A DNA stretch of 64,000 nucleotides from Petrosia ficiformis (lineage: Eukaryota; Porifera; Demospongiae; Haplosclerida; Petrosiidae). The notes under the pieces are model-generated. The model was not told where the DNA came from and ran no database searches. It saw only the letters and a program-made list of their open reading frames with translations. Of this stretch, positions 39,767-53,940 are shown piece by piece (positions within the stretch are counted from its first letter, which is position 1; each line of letters starts with the position of its first letter). The stretch is from NCBI GenBank assembly GCA_947044365.1, contig OX345651.1:1813926-1877925 (forward strand). The letters run 5' to 3'. The position numbers were made by a program, and so were the translations under genes.

Positions 39767-42164
39767 AGTTAGGTTAATTATGTACTCCCATTCACTCCTC
39801 CAAATTCCTCCTCACATGAACTTAATCCACCAGATGACTCCTCATGAAGACTCCTCTAGATGACTCCTCCCCCTAACTGCTATGTTGTAGTGATTACTCC
39901 TCTTGACATATCATTGTGAGTATTCATGACTCTTTATGACTTCTGGTGACTGTTGATGATTACTCCATTTCTAGTCACATTACTTGTTTAGGTTTCATGA
40001 ATCCAATCGACATAAAATGGAGTGATGTTGTAGTACGTGAGTTAATCCACCTTTCACATATAATTCATTCTTTATTCAAATCATATCATCAATATGTGTA
40101 TTTCATTCATCAATTGAGACTTAAAGAGAATTAGTACAGTGATCTTGTAGTACGTCAACGTCTTCTTTCTTGATTGTAGTAAAATTTCTTGATAGACTTG
40201 TAGTATACCAACGTCTTCTTACTCGGCTATAGTTATAGTTCTTCATAGTTCTTGTTCTTGCTAGATAGGAAAATATTCTCGTCTGGTAGTATTACACAAT
40301 ATGATCATTTGTAAGACCGTTAGATTGCAATTTTACTTATTTCATACTCCTCTTAGGTACTACTATTGTGAAGACGAAGTCAAGACATGCTGTGATTCAT
40401 TCTAAAGTATTCCGCTGACGAATGCTCGTAATCACTCCAACTACATGTCTCGTGAATGTTCAGAACAAATCTCACCCATTCACTTCAAGTCTCAAGTGTC
40501 ATCAATTATGTCTAACTAATTCGGTTGTCTACATTCATGGGAAGAGTGCAGGTTCCATGCTCCATTATCGTCAAATCTAGAGTTTTATTTTTGAATTATC
40601 ACTCTCATTGTTTGTGAAATCTCCAGTCCCTAAACATGTGAATTCACTAGTCGTCTGTCTTGTCTTATTTCCAGTCTCCAGGCTCCAGTCAACCTTGTCA
40701 ATTTTCCAACCTCCAGACATTTATGTTCTGTAGACTACAGTTGCGAGTCTCACAAACACTCTATCCTGCATTCTTTATGTCACTTATGCAGACTCCAGTA
40801 TGCAGTTTCTAAGTTAATTTATCTGTTCTCATCAAGAACCTTGCTTGGTAAGCAGATGAGATTAATTAGACTATGTAATCCTTTCCATCATTCATGTACT
40901 GATTACAATTGTAAAGGCAGTATTTAATATGTTTAATATTTCCACAAGTTCGGTTTCATAGGAGGAGTCCATTTGTTCGATGAGGACTGATTTCATTGTG
41001 TACACAGTTTGTCGTATTTCTCATTGTCGTTCCATGTAATTTTACTCTGCAATAGAGTTGTTTTTTTGGTGTCGTAAGTTACGTGTATATACCAATCCAA
41101 ACCACTTCCATCAGTTGTATATTCATTCATTCATTGTAACAAAAGTGCACTACTTCATGTGTTTAGTTTGTTTCCAAAGTTAGGTTCTTAGGTTGATGCA
41201 AGTAGTAGTGGTGCGATGGTTCTTAGTTCTTTCACTTAGATGTCACTCCAGTTAAGTTGATTTATACGTTCTTATCATTAGTTTTACTCAGTAGTCATAA
41301 AATTTTCAGTAGCCCATTCCACCGTTCATATACTCATTATAATTGTAAATGCATACTATGTATGTTTATTTTCTTTTCAAGTTTCATTTCATAGGAGTGA
41401 TCTATTTCCTAAAGAAACTGTGATCTGTTTGTGATCACAAACTGAGTTTAGCAATGATTTCTTTTTAAATCACAAGTTTAGGATCTCTCTTAAGACGTTT
41501 GTTATAAATACAAGGTAGTTATTAGGTTAGTGTGGTAAGTTTTGTATACCGTCAAGCACTCTTCCATGATTTGTATATTCATTCAATAATTATAACTATA
41601 AATGCACTAGTTAATATGTTGAGTTTGCTTCCCAAGTTAGGTTATAGATCAATGCCAGGTGTAGTGGACCGATTCTTAAGCTTAGACTTCATTCAAGTTA
41701 AGTTGATTTATATATAACTTGTTTTACTAGGTAGTCGTATAAGTTTATGTAGTCCATTCCACCATTAATGTACTCAATATATGTGTAGAGGCAGTATTAT
41801 AAATGTTTATTTTCCCCCAAAGTTTCATTTCATAGGAGTGATCCATTTCATCAAAGATGAGTGAATGCTCTGTTTGCTTATATATTGAGAGTCTGTCCAA
41901 CGTCGTTTCTCGTTGGTTATTCGGTTTGTGTCGTAAGTTTTGTATACTGTCAAGCACTCTACCATCGTTTGTATATTCCTGCATTTATCACAACTATAAA
42001 TGTGATGTATTTAGTTTTCTCCCAAGTCTAGTATCTTAGGAGCATGATCTCGTCTGTACACAATTTCCAAGAAGATTCTCTGTTGGTAAGTTAATCATTT
42101 TATACTTTTGATTCACATTTAATATGTATATGTAGTTCTTCTCATGTGATATGTAATTCTTAGT

Positions 42165-42430
42165 TCTTGGCAGTTCTTGTAGTTGTTGGTAACTTTTGGT
42201 ATTTCTTGGTAGTTTTTGGTAGTTCTTGGTAGTTATTGAAGTTCTTCTTAGTTCTTGTAGTTCTTGCTGCAGATTTTGTAGTTGACAATATTATTTATGT
42301 CGTAGTAGTTCGTGTGATCTTGAAGTTCGTTTATTTCTTGTAGTTCTCGGTAGTTGTTTGTAGTTGTTGGTAGTTGTTGGTAGTTGTTTGTAGTTGTTGG
42401 TAGTTGTTGGTAGTTGCTGGTAGTTCTGGC
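42165..42430. repeat. ~10-bp minisatellite in module A
   Basis: Repeats of TAGTTCTTGG and TAGTTGTTGG types. The B copy (52345-52590) keeps TAGTTCTTGG where A has TAGTTGTTGG, so units have been exchanged since duplication. Confidence 0.8.
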
Positions 42431-42749
42431 TTTTCTCGCATAGTTTATATTTACAAGAAGTTGCTGTATTCTAGCTGTGGAACGATGCTGCAGAGTAGTT
42501 CTCATTCTCGAAATACTTTTAATAATGAGTGATACTATATGTGTTCATAATATGAAAACTTTTAATTTTATCAACAGTAATTATCTATAGTTAATAAGTA
42601 ATTAAATATTAATTTATTGAGAGTTTAATTAATTATATCATTATTTAAACTGTTAATTAAACAGTGAAGTAATAAAACTAATTAGTCTATTACTGTTACT
42701 AGTTAATTAATTTTACCAATAACTATTATTAATTAACTGAAAATGGTGG

Positions 42750-42961
42750 TGTGATATCTTTCAAGACTCCAGAACATTGTCTCCATAAACAATAGTGATG
42801 TTCATACTTTATTGTAATTATGTAGCCACTATTGTTTAGTCATTGTATTTCCAGACAATATGATTTGTAAGTGTATATATAAATTCATCCTGTTTTCATA
42901 ATGATCAGTTCTAGTTGCTGCTAAGATAATACATATACCCTGACCCTCTGGGACAGTAACA
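42750..42961 (+). mobile_element. solo LTR, 212 bp, GGTGG target duplication
   Basis: Begins TGTGATATC and ends GTAACA (TG...CA). GGTGG flanks both sides (42745-42749, 42962-42966). Module B has the uninterrupted site with a single GGTGG at 52907-52911. A TATATAAA-like box lies near 42870-42882 in a promoter-like position. A solo LTR arises when the two LTRs recombine. Confidence 0.88.
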
Positions 42962-43974
42962 GGTGGGTGTGTTCATTGTTCAGATGGACATTTTCAGAGG
43001 AGATAGAAATGTTTCATAGTGATTGCTGATTGAGAAGTAAACCTGTGAGTTATCATTAAAATGTAACTCCATTTTCTCTTACTAGAATGTACTGGCTGTG
43101 TTGAAAATGAAATCCTTTCTACAATGTTTCTGAGGACTTTCAACTGATACTAGTAATTTTACAATGAATATGTCCAACATTCTCTTCCCATTCTGTAGAT
43201 AGCTACTAAGGGTGACATTACACAATCAGAGGGGAAATTGTATTTTATAGAGTGAGCTGTTGAATGTTACGTTAGTTAATATTTGTTCCACACTCCAGGT
43301 CCTCCGTAGAGGTCAGGTTAATTCTGATTGCTGTGACTTCCAAGACATTCCTTCGTATTCTTTCTAATGTTGTTCAAAATGTGAGTACAAGGAAGGGATT
43401 TGATAGAATATTATTTAGTACTCAAATATAGCACCTCAAGTATAGTGTTTTCATAACAATTTGTCAGTAAGTTTCAAAACCTATGAATTTCCATCCCCCA
43501 CTCTTCAGTCGTTCATCTATTATTATCACAAATCACTACTAACATGTTTAGTTTTGAACTAAATTACGCATTTTACTTTCCCCCCTTTCTTCTAAAGATT
43601 AACATCCAAACGTTTGCTCAGTTAGTATTGGGAATTATGTAATGCTGGCTTCACATAAGCACTGATGAACTGTATAACATGTTTAATTCATTACCAAAGT
43701 TAAATTTCTGAGTCATGTGAATGTTTCCACAAGTTAACTGTAGCTAATATGACGAGTTCTATTCAGTAAGTGAATAATATTATGTATTCCATTTGATTGC
43801 TCCTCCCTCATTCGTACGCATATTCATTCAATATTAATGTAAATCCCTCTACAGTATGTTTAGTTATTCCCAAAATTAGGTTAATTGTTAATTATGTACT
43901 CCTATTGACCACTCCAGAATCCTCCAGACAAAATTGGAATCCACCAGACGACTCATCGAGAAGACATTGATTTG

Positions 43975-44555
43975 ATGTAAAGCTGTTCAAATTAGTGAGG
44001 GTATACTGTATATATCTCTCTATCCTTATAAACCTGTATTTCTTTATATCCCTTTATCTAAGCTTGTATTTATCTATGGATCTAATTCTTATGTACACAA
44101 CTATCTACATAATTAATCTTGTTATATATCTATCTATCGATTTATATATTGTGCTATCTATTTATCCATTTAATTATCTAACTATCATTCTATCTATTTA
44201 CCTATTTACGTATCTATTGATTTTTCTATGTATATAAACATTTATTGTCCATCTATCTATCTCTCCATCCTTCCATCCATTCATTCAAACTTTCATCCAT
44301 TCATTAAATCAAATGCCCCTTCATCCATCCATCAAATAGTCTATCTATCTATATTAATTAAGTTCTATGAATTTTTCTATTTTTCTATCTATATATCTAT
44401 CTGTCTATTTTCTACCTCTATTTTTCTCTGTATATCAGTCTGTCAGACTGTTTGTCTGTCAGTGAGAGAGTTTCTCTGTCTGTTCGTTTTTCTGTTTCTA
44501 CCTATCTACTTATGAATTTCTTTACGTATCCATTTATGCGTATATGTATATATGT
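43975..44555. repeat. satellite entry block, copy A
   Basis: TATCTATC-type arrays with an 80-codon open frame at 43995-44237 whose translation is identical to that of 53942-54184. Conservation here reflects recent duplication, not selection. Confidence 0.85.
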
Positions 44556-44905
44556 CCTGTCTATCCCGTCTATCCGCTCTATCTTGACTATCCTGTCTAT
44601 CCTGTTTATCTTGTTTATCCTGTCAATCTTGTCGATCCTGTCTATCCGGTTTTCCTTGACTATCCTGTCTGTCCGGTTTGTCTTGTCTATCCTCCAATTT
44701 TACTCTGTCTATCGTGTGTATCCTGTCGATCTTGTCTATCCTGTCTATCATGACTATCCAGTCTATCCTGTCTATCATGTCTACCCTGTCTATCCTGTCT
44801 GTCAAGACTATCCTGTATATCCTGTCTATACTGTTTATCATGTCTATCCTGTCTATACTGTCTATGCTGTCTATCCTGTCTGTATTGTCTATCCTGTCTA
44901 GGTAT
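44556..44905. repeat. 9-bp minisatellite TATCCTGTC, copy A
   Basis: About 38 degenerate units of TATCCTGTC (variants TATCTTGTC, TATCATGTC, TATACTGTC). A multiple of 3, it is open in several frames on both strands. Confidence 0.9.
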
Positions 44906-46074
44906 TCATCTATCTATCTATCTATATATCTGTTTATTTACCTATCTATCTTCCTATCTATCTATCTACCTATTTATATATCTATCTATTTATCTACTAT
45001 CCAAGTCTCCTTCTATTTATTTATCTATATATTTATCTATATATCTATCTATCAGTCTGCCTGTTTGTCTGTCTCCCTGTGTGTGTCTGTGTGTCAGTCT
45101 GTGTATCTGTCTGTCTGTGTTTCTGTCTTTGTATCTTTCTGTCTGTCTCTCTGTTTGTCTGTTTGGTATATCTGTCTGTCTGTCTTACTATCTGTCTGTC
45201 TGTTAATCTATCAAATCTTTCTATCTATTTAAGTATCCATCTATCTATCTATATAGTTAAGTATCCATGTATCTATCTATCTATCTATCTATTTATATAT
45301 CTATCTCTATATATTTGGCGAATTAACTATCTTTCTGTCTATCTATCTACGTAGCTATATACATTTCTATTTATTTATCTATCTATGAATTGATTTCGCA
45401 TATATGTATCATAAATTTGTAGGTATGTATCTATCTATATTTCTATCTATATATATCTACATATCCATCTCTCTATCTATCTATCTATATATCTATGTAT
45501 CTATCTCTCTAACTCTCTATCTCTCTATCTCACTATCTCTCTATCTCTAAATCTCTCTATCTACCTATCCACTTATCTACCTATGTATATGTCTGTCTAT
45601 ATAAATATGTATGTATCTATCTAAATGTTTTGATATCTTACTAATGTATCAATCTAAATTTGTAGTCATGTCACTATCAATATCCCTATCTATCTATCTA
45701 TCTATCTATCTATACACCCACCCACCCATCCTTCCATTCGTCCATCCATACTTCTATACATCTACCCACGTAACCATCTACCCGTTAACCCCTCTACCTA
45801 TTTACATATCTACATATCTACTATCTCCCTATCAACCTCTCTATCTTTCTACCTATCTACCTAACTACATATCTACCTACCTACATATAATCTATCTATG
45901 TGTCTATTTTTCTATCTATCTATATATATATCCATCTCTCTATATAAGTATCCATTCATCCATCTATTCTTCTACTCACGTACACATCTATTCATTAACC
46001 CATCTACCTATCTAACTATCTATATATCTAAATATCTAACTATCTACCTATTTATCTATCTATCTATCAATCTC

Positions 46075-46105
<31 letters not shown>

Positions 46106-46793
46106 CTCCGTTCTACCGTCCATCATCTCCCTATCTACGTATCTACCGATCTACCTATCTACATCACTAAGTCTCTAACTCTCTACCTCTCTACGTATCT
46201 ACCTAGCTAATTTTCTACCTATCTACATATATATCTACTTACGTATATACCTATATTACATATGTATCACTCTAAATGTATAGGTATGTATCTATCATTA
46301 TATCTATCTATGTGTCTATCTTTCTGTCTATTTATATATATATCCATTTCTCTATGTATGTATCCATTCATCCATCTATTCTTCTACTCGCGTACACATC
46401 TATTCATTAACCCATCTACCTATCTAACTATTTATATATATAAATATCTAACTATCTACCTATCAACCTATCTAACTATTACCTATCTACCTATTTACCT
46501 ATCTACCTATCTACATGTCTACCTGTCTGCCTGTCTATCAGTCTATCAGTCAACTTGTCTACATGTCTACCTGTCTAACTGAATACATGTCTACCTGTCT
46601 AACTGTCTACTTGTCTGCCTGTCTACCTGTCTAACTGACTACCAATCAACCTAACTAAATATCTACCTATCTAACTATTTACCAATCTAACTAAATATCT
46701 ACCTATCTAACTATTTACCAATCTACCTATCTATCTATCTATCTATCTATGGATTTATCTATCCAACTCTCTGTCTTTCTGTCTGTCTGTCTC

Positions 46794-46831
<38 letters not shown>

Positions 46832-47523
46832 CGTTCGTCCGTCTTTCCGTCCTTCCATCCATCCATCCATCCATCCATCCATCTATATATCTATCTATAT
46901 ATCTGTCTATATATCTATCTATCTATCTATTTATATATCTATCTATCTATATATCTATCCACCTATCTACCTATCTACCTATTTATGTATTTACCTATAT
47001 ACCTATCAACATAGTTATCTAACTATCTACCTATCATTCTATTTACCGATCTACCTATCTAACTATGTCTACCTGTCAGCCTGTCTATCAGTCTACATGT
47101 CTACATGTCTAACTGACTACTTGTCTACATTTCTACCTATCTACCTATTTACCTGTCTCAATGTCTACCTGTCTGCCTGTACATATGTAACTGTCTACCT
47201 ATCTACCTATCTACCTATCTATCTATCTACCTGATTACCTGTCTACCTGTCTGCATATTTATCTGTCTACCCGTCCACCTGTCTACCTGTCTAACTTTCT
47301 AACTGACTACGCATTTACCTATCTAAGTATCAGTCTATCTGCCTATCTACTTATCTAACTATCTACATATCTACCTATCTACCTATTTACCTATTTACCT
47401 AACTACATACCTATCAACCTATTTATCTATCTACCTATCTACCGATCTACCTCTCTTCATCTACCTACGTATCTACCTATATTACATATGTATCAATCTA
47501 AAATTATAGGTATGTATCTATTC

Positions 47524-47554
<31 letters not shown>

Positions 47555-47590
47555 CTATTCTATCTATCTATCGATCTATCTCTCTATATA
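44906..47590. repeat. TATC/CTGT/CTACCTAT arrays with conserved islands, copy A
   Basis: Alternating TATC, CTGT and 8-bp CTACCTAT arrays. Non-satellite islands occur at 45391, 45631, 46255 and 47481 (TACATATGTATCA core followed by TCTAAAT and GTATGT or ATGTCAC). Confidence 0.88.
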
Positions 47591-48175
47591 AATCTATCTA
47601 TCCTTCCGTCCTTCCTTCCGTCTGTCCGTCCGTCCGTCCGTCCGCCTTTCTGTCCGTCCTTCCATTCGTCCTTCCGTCTGTACATCTTTCCGACCCTCCG
47701 TCCTTCCTTCCGTCTGTCCGACCTACCGTCCCCCCTTCTGTCCTTCCGTTCGTCCGTCCGTCTGACCCTCCGTCCGTCCTTCCGCTTCCCCTCCCGTCCG
47801 TCCTTCCATCTGTCTGTCCGTCCGTCCATCCGTTTTTCACTCCGTCCTTCCGTCCGTCCGTCCGTCCTTCCACCTTTCATTCCGTGATTCCTTCCGTCCG
47901 TCCCTCCGTCCCTCCGTCCGTCCATTTGTCTTTCATTCCTTCCGTCCTTCCTTCTGCTTGTTTGTTCGTCCGCCCGTCCGTCTGTCCGCTCTTCTGTCTT
48001 TCCTTCCACCTGTCCGTCCGTCTGCCCGTCCGTCCGTCCGTCCGTCCGTCTGTCCGTCCTTCCATCCTTTCGTTTGTCCTTCCGTCCACCCGTCCCTCCG
48101 TCCTCCTTCCTTCCGTCCATTCGTGCCTCCGTCCCTCCCTCATTCCGTCTGTCCATCTGTCTGTCTGCCCTTCTG
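47591..48175. repeat. CCGT/CCTT array
   Basis: Degenerate CCGT, CCTT and CTGT tetramers, more GC-rich than the rest of the satellite. It gives long opposed open frames (Pro-Ser-Val-Arg on +, Arg-Thr-Asp-Gly on -) with no protein family resemblance. Confidence 0.88.
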
Positions 48176-49027
48176 TCTATCCATCTATCTATCTATCTAA
48201 CTATCTATCTATCTATTTATCTATCTTCTAACTATCTATCTACCTATCCATGCATCCAACCGTCTATTCATCCATCCATCCATCCATCTATCCATCCATC
48301 CATCCGTGCATCCCTCCATCCATCCATCCATCCATTCCTTGATTCTTCCCTCCCTCAATCCATTCATCCGTTCATTCAAATGCTCATCCCTTCATCAATC
48401 ATATTTCTCGAACAGACTATCATTACTTCCCTCCAGCCATCTGTCCACTCGTCTGTCCGTCTGTTTGTCCAACCTTATGTCTATCCATCCATCCCTCTAT
48501 CCGTTCATTCATCATTCAATTAATCTATCTTTTGAACTCTTTATCTATACCTCCAAGGATGCATCTATCCATCCGTCAGCCTGTCACCCGCATTCTATCC
48601 ATCCATTCTTCCATTCATCCATTCGTCTGTTCATCCGTCCATCCATCAATCCATCCGTTCATCCTCCCATTCATTTATCATATTTCCACCCATCCATCCA
48701 TACATCGGTTAGTCTATCTATCTATATATGTAAGTTCTCTCTATCTTTCTATTTTGGTATCTATCTATATATTTCTGTGTCTAATTGTTACATATTTTTC
48801 TCTATATCTCTGTCTTTCTGATTGTTGGTCTGTCTTTCTGTTTGTCTGATTCTACCTATCTATTTATGAATTTCATTACGTATCTATTTATCTGTATAGT
48901 TATGTATATATTTATCATAGAATTTATGTATCCATGTATTTATTCAATTAATTCCCTATCTATTGCTTTATTTGTCTACTACAAATATATTTCTTTATCT
49001 CTCAACGTGTCTCTCTTTCTGTGTAGT

Positions 49028-49060
<33 letters not shown>

Positions 49061-49130
49061 GTATATATATGTATATCTACATATTTATCTATGTATTTAT
49101 TTATTGATGTATTTTTGTGTTTATTGATCT
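48176..49130. repeat. TATC/CCAT arrays and diverged entry block
   Basis: TATC then CCAT arrays, then 48700-48920, which is a diverged paralogue of 44340-44550 (CTACCTATCTATTTATGAATT, TTACGTATC). An AT run lies at 49027-49080. Confidence 0.8.
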
Positions 49131-50096
49131 GAGTTTCTGATACATTCATCCCAAAACCCTGCACACAATTCCATAAAACGTACACCCTCTATAGAAAACA
49201 GTAAAACGTAAGCACTAAACACTAAGCCCAAAACCAAAAACCCTAAATACAGAATCCCAAATTGGAAGGTTTACCTAACTACCTACCTACCTACCTACCC
49301 TTCACTTAACGTACCACTTTCTGGTTAATAAGATATCATTTCTTTGTTAGTTGTTCTTAGGTGCTCACTAGCTAGAAATATATCCTTCTCTTGTGAGATA
49401 GAATTAATGCATTGCACACTGATTTGAGACTGTTATTTTACTATTTGAATTGCTTCTTATTTCTGGTACGTTACTTTTAGCAGATGAACTTCTGCAAATT
49501 TCATTTGTTGTTCATATTTTGTTTACGTGATTTTATTCCCCTCGATCATAGATTAATTCATTATAATAATAAATGCACTCGTTAACATGTTTAGTTTTTC
49601 CTTAAACTTCAGTTATTTACTTATGGTCCCTTTTATACGAAAAGATTTATTGTTCCTCCGGCTGGTTTAAATCTCTTAAAAATTGGTGATTTAAAGACAA
49701 ATACTCAGTATGTGTGGAAATTAAAATTCCACACTTTACTAAGTTTCATATATGTAGTCATTATCGTAAAGTCACTATCCAACAGGATTAGTTTTGCGCT
49801 AAATTACGTTTTATCATGTCTCTCTCCCCAAGGTAGTTTCAAGTAAAATTTTACATGAAGCATTCTCTAGGTTAGTATTGCTAATCATGTATTGTAGACA
49901 TTTCATATAATCACTATACTTATAAATGAGTACATTTCAGAGTGCTGTGAATAGTTTTGCAAATTAGCTGTAGATCATAATAGGAATTCTACTCTGTAAG
50001 TGAATAAAATTTCAAATTTCAAAATCTCACTCCTCCTCACATTGATATGTATATTCAATCAATATAAAGTCACTCTACAATATGTTTAGTTCTTTC
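49131..50096. repeat. spacer before module B
   Basis: Non-satellite. From about 49500 it is a diverged relative of 43450-43900. Near 49140-49270 it has AACCCTAAATA-like words. No gene. Confidence 0.5.
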
Positions 50097-53000
50097 TCAA
50101 GTTAGGTTAATGATGTACTCCCATTCACTCCTCCAAATTCCTCCTCACATGAACTTAATCCACCAGATGACTCCTCACGAAGACTCCTCTAGATGACTCC
50201 TCCTCCTTACTCCTATGTTATAGTAACTACTCCTCTTGACAAATCATTGTGAGTATTCATGACTCTTTATGACTTCTGGTGACTGTTGATGATTACTCCA
50301 TTTCTAGTCCCATTACTTGTTTAGGTTTCATGAATCCAATCGACATATAATGGAGTGATGTTGTAGTACGTGAGTTATTGCACCTTTCACATATTATTCA
50401 TTCTTTATTCAAATCATATCATCAATATGTGTATTTCATTCATCAATTGAGACTTAAAGGAGAGTTAGTACAGTGATCTTGTAGTATGTCCACGTCTTCT
50501 TTCTTGATTGTAGTAAAATTTCTTGATAGACTTGTAGTATACCAACGTCTTCTTTCTCAGCTATAGTTATAGTTCTTCATAGTTCTTGTTCTTGCTAGAT
50601 AGGAAAATATTCTTGTCTGGTAGTATTACACAATATCATAATTTGTAAGAATGTAAGATTGCAATTTTACTTATTTCATACTCCTCTTAGGTACTACTAT
50701 TGTGAAGACGAAGTCAAGACATGCTCTGATTCATTCTTAAGTATTCCGCTGACGAATGCTCGTAATCACTACATTATCGTCAAATCTAGAGTTTTATTTT
50801 TGAATTATCACTCTCATTGTTTGTGAAATCTCTAGTCCCTAAACGTGTGAAATCACCAGTCGTCTGTCTTGTCTTATTTCCAGTCTCCTGGCTCCAGTCA
50901 ACCTTGTGAATTTTCCAACCTCCAGACATTTATGTTCTGTAGACTACAGTTGCGAGTCTCCCAAACACTCTATCCTGCATTCTTTATGTCACTTATGCAG
51001 ACTCCAGTACCCAGTTTCTAAGTTAATTTATCTGTTCTCATCAAGAACCTTCCTTGGTAAGCAGATGAGATTAATTAGATTATGTAATCCTTTCCATCAT
51101 TCATGTACTGATTACGATTGTAAATGCAGTATTTAATATGTTTACTATTTCCACAAGTTCGGTTTCATAGGAGGAGTCCATTTGTTCGATGAGGACTGAT
51201 TTCATTGTGTACACAGTTTGTCGTATTTCTAATTGTCGTTCCATGTAATTTTACTCTGCAATGGAGTTATGTTTTTGGTGTCGTAAGTTACGTGTATATA
51301 CCAATCCAAACCACTTCCAACATTTGAATATTCATTCATTCATTATAACAAAAGTTCACTACTTCATGTGTTTAGTTTGTTTCCAAAGTTAGGTTCTTAG
51401 GTCGATGCAAGTTGTAGTGTTGCGATGGTTCTTTGTTCTTTCACTTAGATGTCACTCCAGTTAAGTTGATTTATACGTTTTTATCATTAGTTTTACTCAG
51501 TAGTCATAAAATTTTCAGTAGCCCATTCCACCGTTCATATACTCATCATAATTGTAAATGCATACTATGTATGTTTATTTTCTTTTCAAGTTTAATTTCA
51601 TAGGAGTGATCTATTTCCTCAAGAAACAGTGATCTGTTTGTGTTCACAAACTGAGTTTAGCAATGATTCCTTTTTAAATCACAAGTTTAGGATCTCTCTT
51701 AAGACGTTTGTTATAAATACAAGGTAGTTATTAGGTTAGTGTGGTAAGTTTTGTATACCGTCAAGCACTCTTCCATGATTTGTATATTCATTCAATAATT
51801 ATAACTATAAATTAATATGTTGAGTTTGCTTCCCAAGTTAGGTTATAGGTCGATGCCAGGTGTAGTGGAGCGATTCTTACGCTTAGACTTCATTCAAGTT
51901 AACTAGTTTTACTAGGTAGTCGTATAAGTTTATGTAGTCCATTCCACCATTAATGTACTCAATATATCTGTAGAGGCAGTATTATAAATGTTTATTTTTC
52001 CCCAAAGTTTCATTTCATAGGAGTGATCCATTTCATCAAAGATGAGTGAATGCTCTGTTTGCTTATATATGGAGAGTCTGTCCAACGTCGTTTCTTGTAA
52101 GAAGTTGATTATTCGGTTTGTGTCGTAAGTTTTGTATACTGTCAAGCACTCTACCATCGTTTGTATATTCCTTCATTTATCACAACTATAAATGTGATGT
52201 ATTTAGTTTTCTCCCAAGTCTAGTATCTTAGGAGCATGATCTCGTCTGTACACAATTTCCAAGAAGATTCTCTATTGGTAAGTTAATCATTTTATACTTT
52301 TGATTCACATTTAATATGTATATGTAGTTCTTCTCATGTGATATGTAATTCTTAGTTCTTGGTAGTTCTTGTAGTTGTTGGTAACGCTTGGTATTTCTTG
52401 GTAGTTTTTGGTAGTTCTTGGTAGTTATTGAAGTTCTTCTTAGTTCTTGTAGTTCTTGCTGCAGATTTTGTAGTTGACAATATTATGTATGTCGTAGTAG
52501 TTCGTGTGATCTTGAAGTTCTTTCATTTCTTGTAGTTCTTGGTAGTTCTTGGTACTTCTTGGTAGTTCTTGTTAGTTCTTGGTAATTCTGGCTTTTCTCG
52601 CACAGTTTTTATTTACAAGAAGTTGCTGTATTCTAGCTGTGGAACGATGCTGCAGAGTAGTTCTCATTCTCGAAATACTTTTAATAATGAGTGATACTAT
52701 ATGTGTTCATAATATGAAAACGTTTAATTTTATCAACAGTAATTATCTATAGTTAATAAGTAATTAAATATTAATTTATTGAGAGTTTAATTAATTATAT
52801 CATTATTTAAACTGTTAATTAAACAGTGAAGTAATAAAACTAATTAGTCTATTACTGTTACTAGTTAATTAATTTTACCAATAACTATTATTAATTAACT
52901 GAAAATGGTGGGTGTGTTCATTGTTCAGATGGACATTTTCAGAGGAGAGAGAAATGTTTCATAGTGATTGCTGATTGAGAAGTAAACCTGTGAGTTATCA

Positions 53001-53940
53001 TTAAAATGTAACTCCATTTTCTCTTACTAGAATGTACTGGCTGTGTTGAAAATGAAATCCTTTCTACAATGTTTCTGAGGACTTTCAACTGATACTAGTA
53101 ATTTTACAATGAATATGTCCAACATTCTCTTCCCATTCTGTAGATAGCTACTAAGGGTGACATTACACATTCAGAGGGGAAATTGTATTTTATAGAGTGA
53201 GCTGTTGAATGTTACGTAAGTTAATATTTGTTCCACACTCCAGGTCCTCCGTAGAGGTCAGGTTAATTCTGATTGCTGTGACTTCCAAGACATTCCTTCG
53301 TATTCTTTCTAATAGTGTTTAAAGTGTGAGTACAAGGAAGGGATTTGATAGAATATTATTTAGTACTCAAATATAGCACCTCAAGTATAGTGTTTTCATA
53401 ACAATTTGTCAGTAAGTTTCAAAACCTATGAATTTCCATTCCCCGCTCTTCAGTCGTTCATCTATTATTATCACAAATCACTATTAACATGTTTAGTTTT
53501 GAACTAAATTACGTATTTTACTCTTTCCCCCCTTTCTTCTAAAGATTAACATCCAAACGTTTGCTCAGTAAGTATTGGGAATTATGTAATGCTGGCTTCA
53601 CATAAGCACTGATGAACTGTATAACATGTTTAATTCATTACCAAAGTTAAATTTCTGAGTCATGTGAATGTTTCCACAAGTTAACTGTAGCTAATATTAC
53701 GAGTTCTATTCAGTAAGTGAATAATATTATGTATTCCATTTGATTGCTCCTCCCTCATTCGTACGCATATTCATTCAGTATTAATGTAAATCCCTCTACA
53801 GTATGTTGAGTTATTCCCAAAATTAGGTTAATTGCTAATTATGTACTCCTATTGACCACTCCAGAATCTTCCAGACAAAATTGGAATCCACCAGACGACT
53901 CATCGAGAAGACATTGATTTGATGTAAAGCTGTTCAAATT
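50097..53940. repeat. segmental duplication, module B
   Basis: Second copy of module A, about 10 kb downstream in the same orientation. It has the empty site for the solo LTR (52907) and lacks about 120 bp found in A (junction near 50770). Confidence 0.85.

Larger units (their letters stand above)
39767..43960. repeat. segmental duplication, module A (non-satellite)
   Basis: Nearly identical to 50097-53940 except for a 212-bp solo LTR, about 120 bp near 40438-40562 and small indels. It is internally built from diverged tandem units of about 400-470 bp: the motif TATATTCATTCA...TTTAGTTT...CAAGTTAGGTT recurs near 41068, 41535, 41930 and 43800. No protein-coding gene: frames are short and not shared between the copies. 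Confidence 0.85.

Noticed and set aside
47584..48156. 190-codon minus-strand frame rich in Arg-Thr-Asp-Gly
   Set aside because: It is the complement of the CCGT array; overlapping frames give the same dipeptides. No family or start context.
49140..49270. AACCCTAAA-like words as telomeric repeats
   Set aside because: Words are irregular with no tandem period; animal telomeres are TTAGGG and no array is present.
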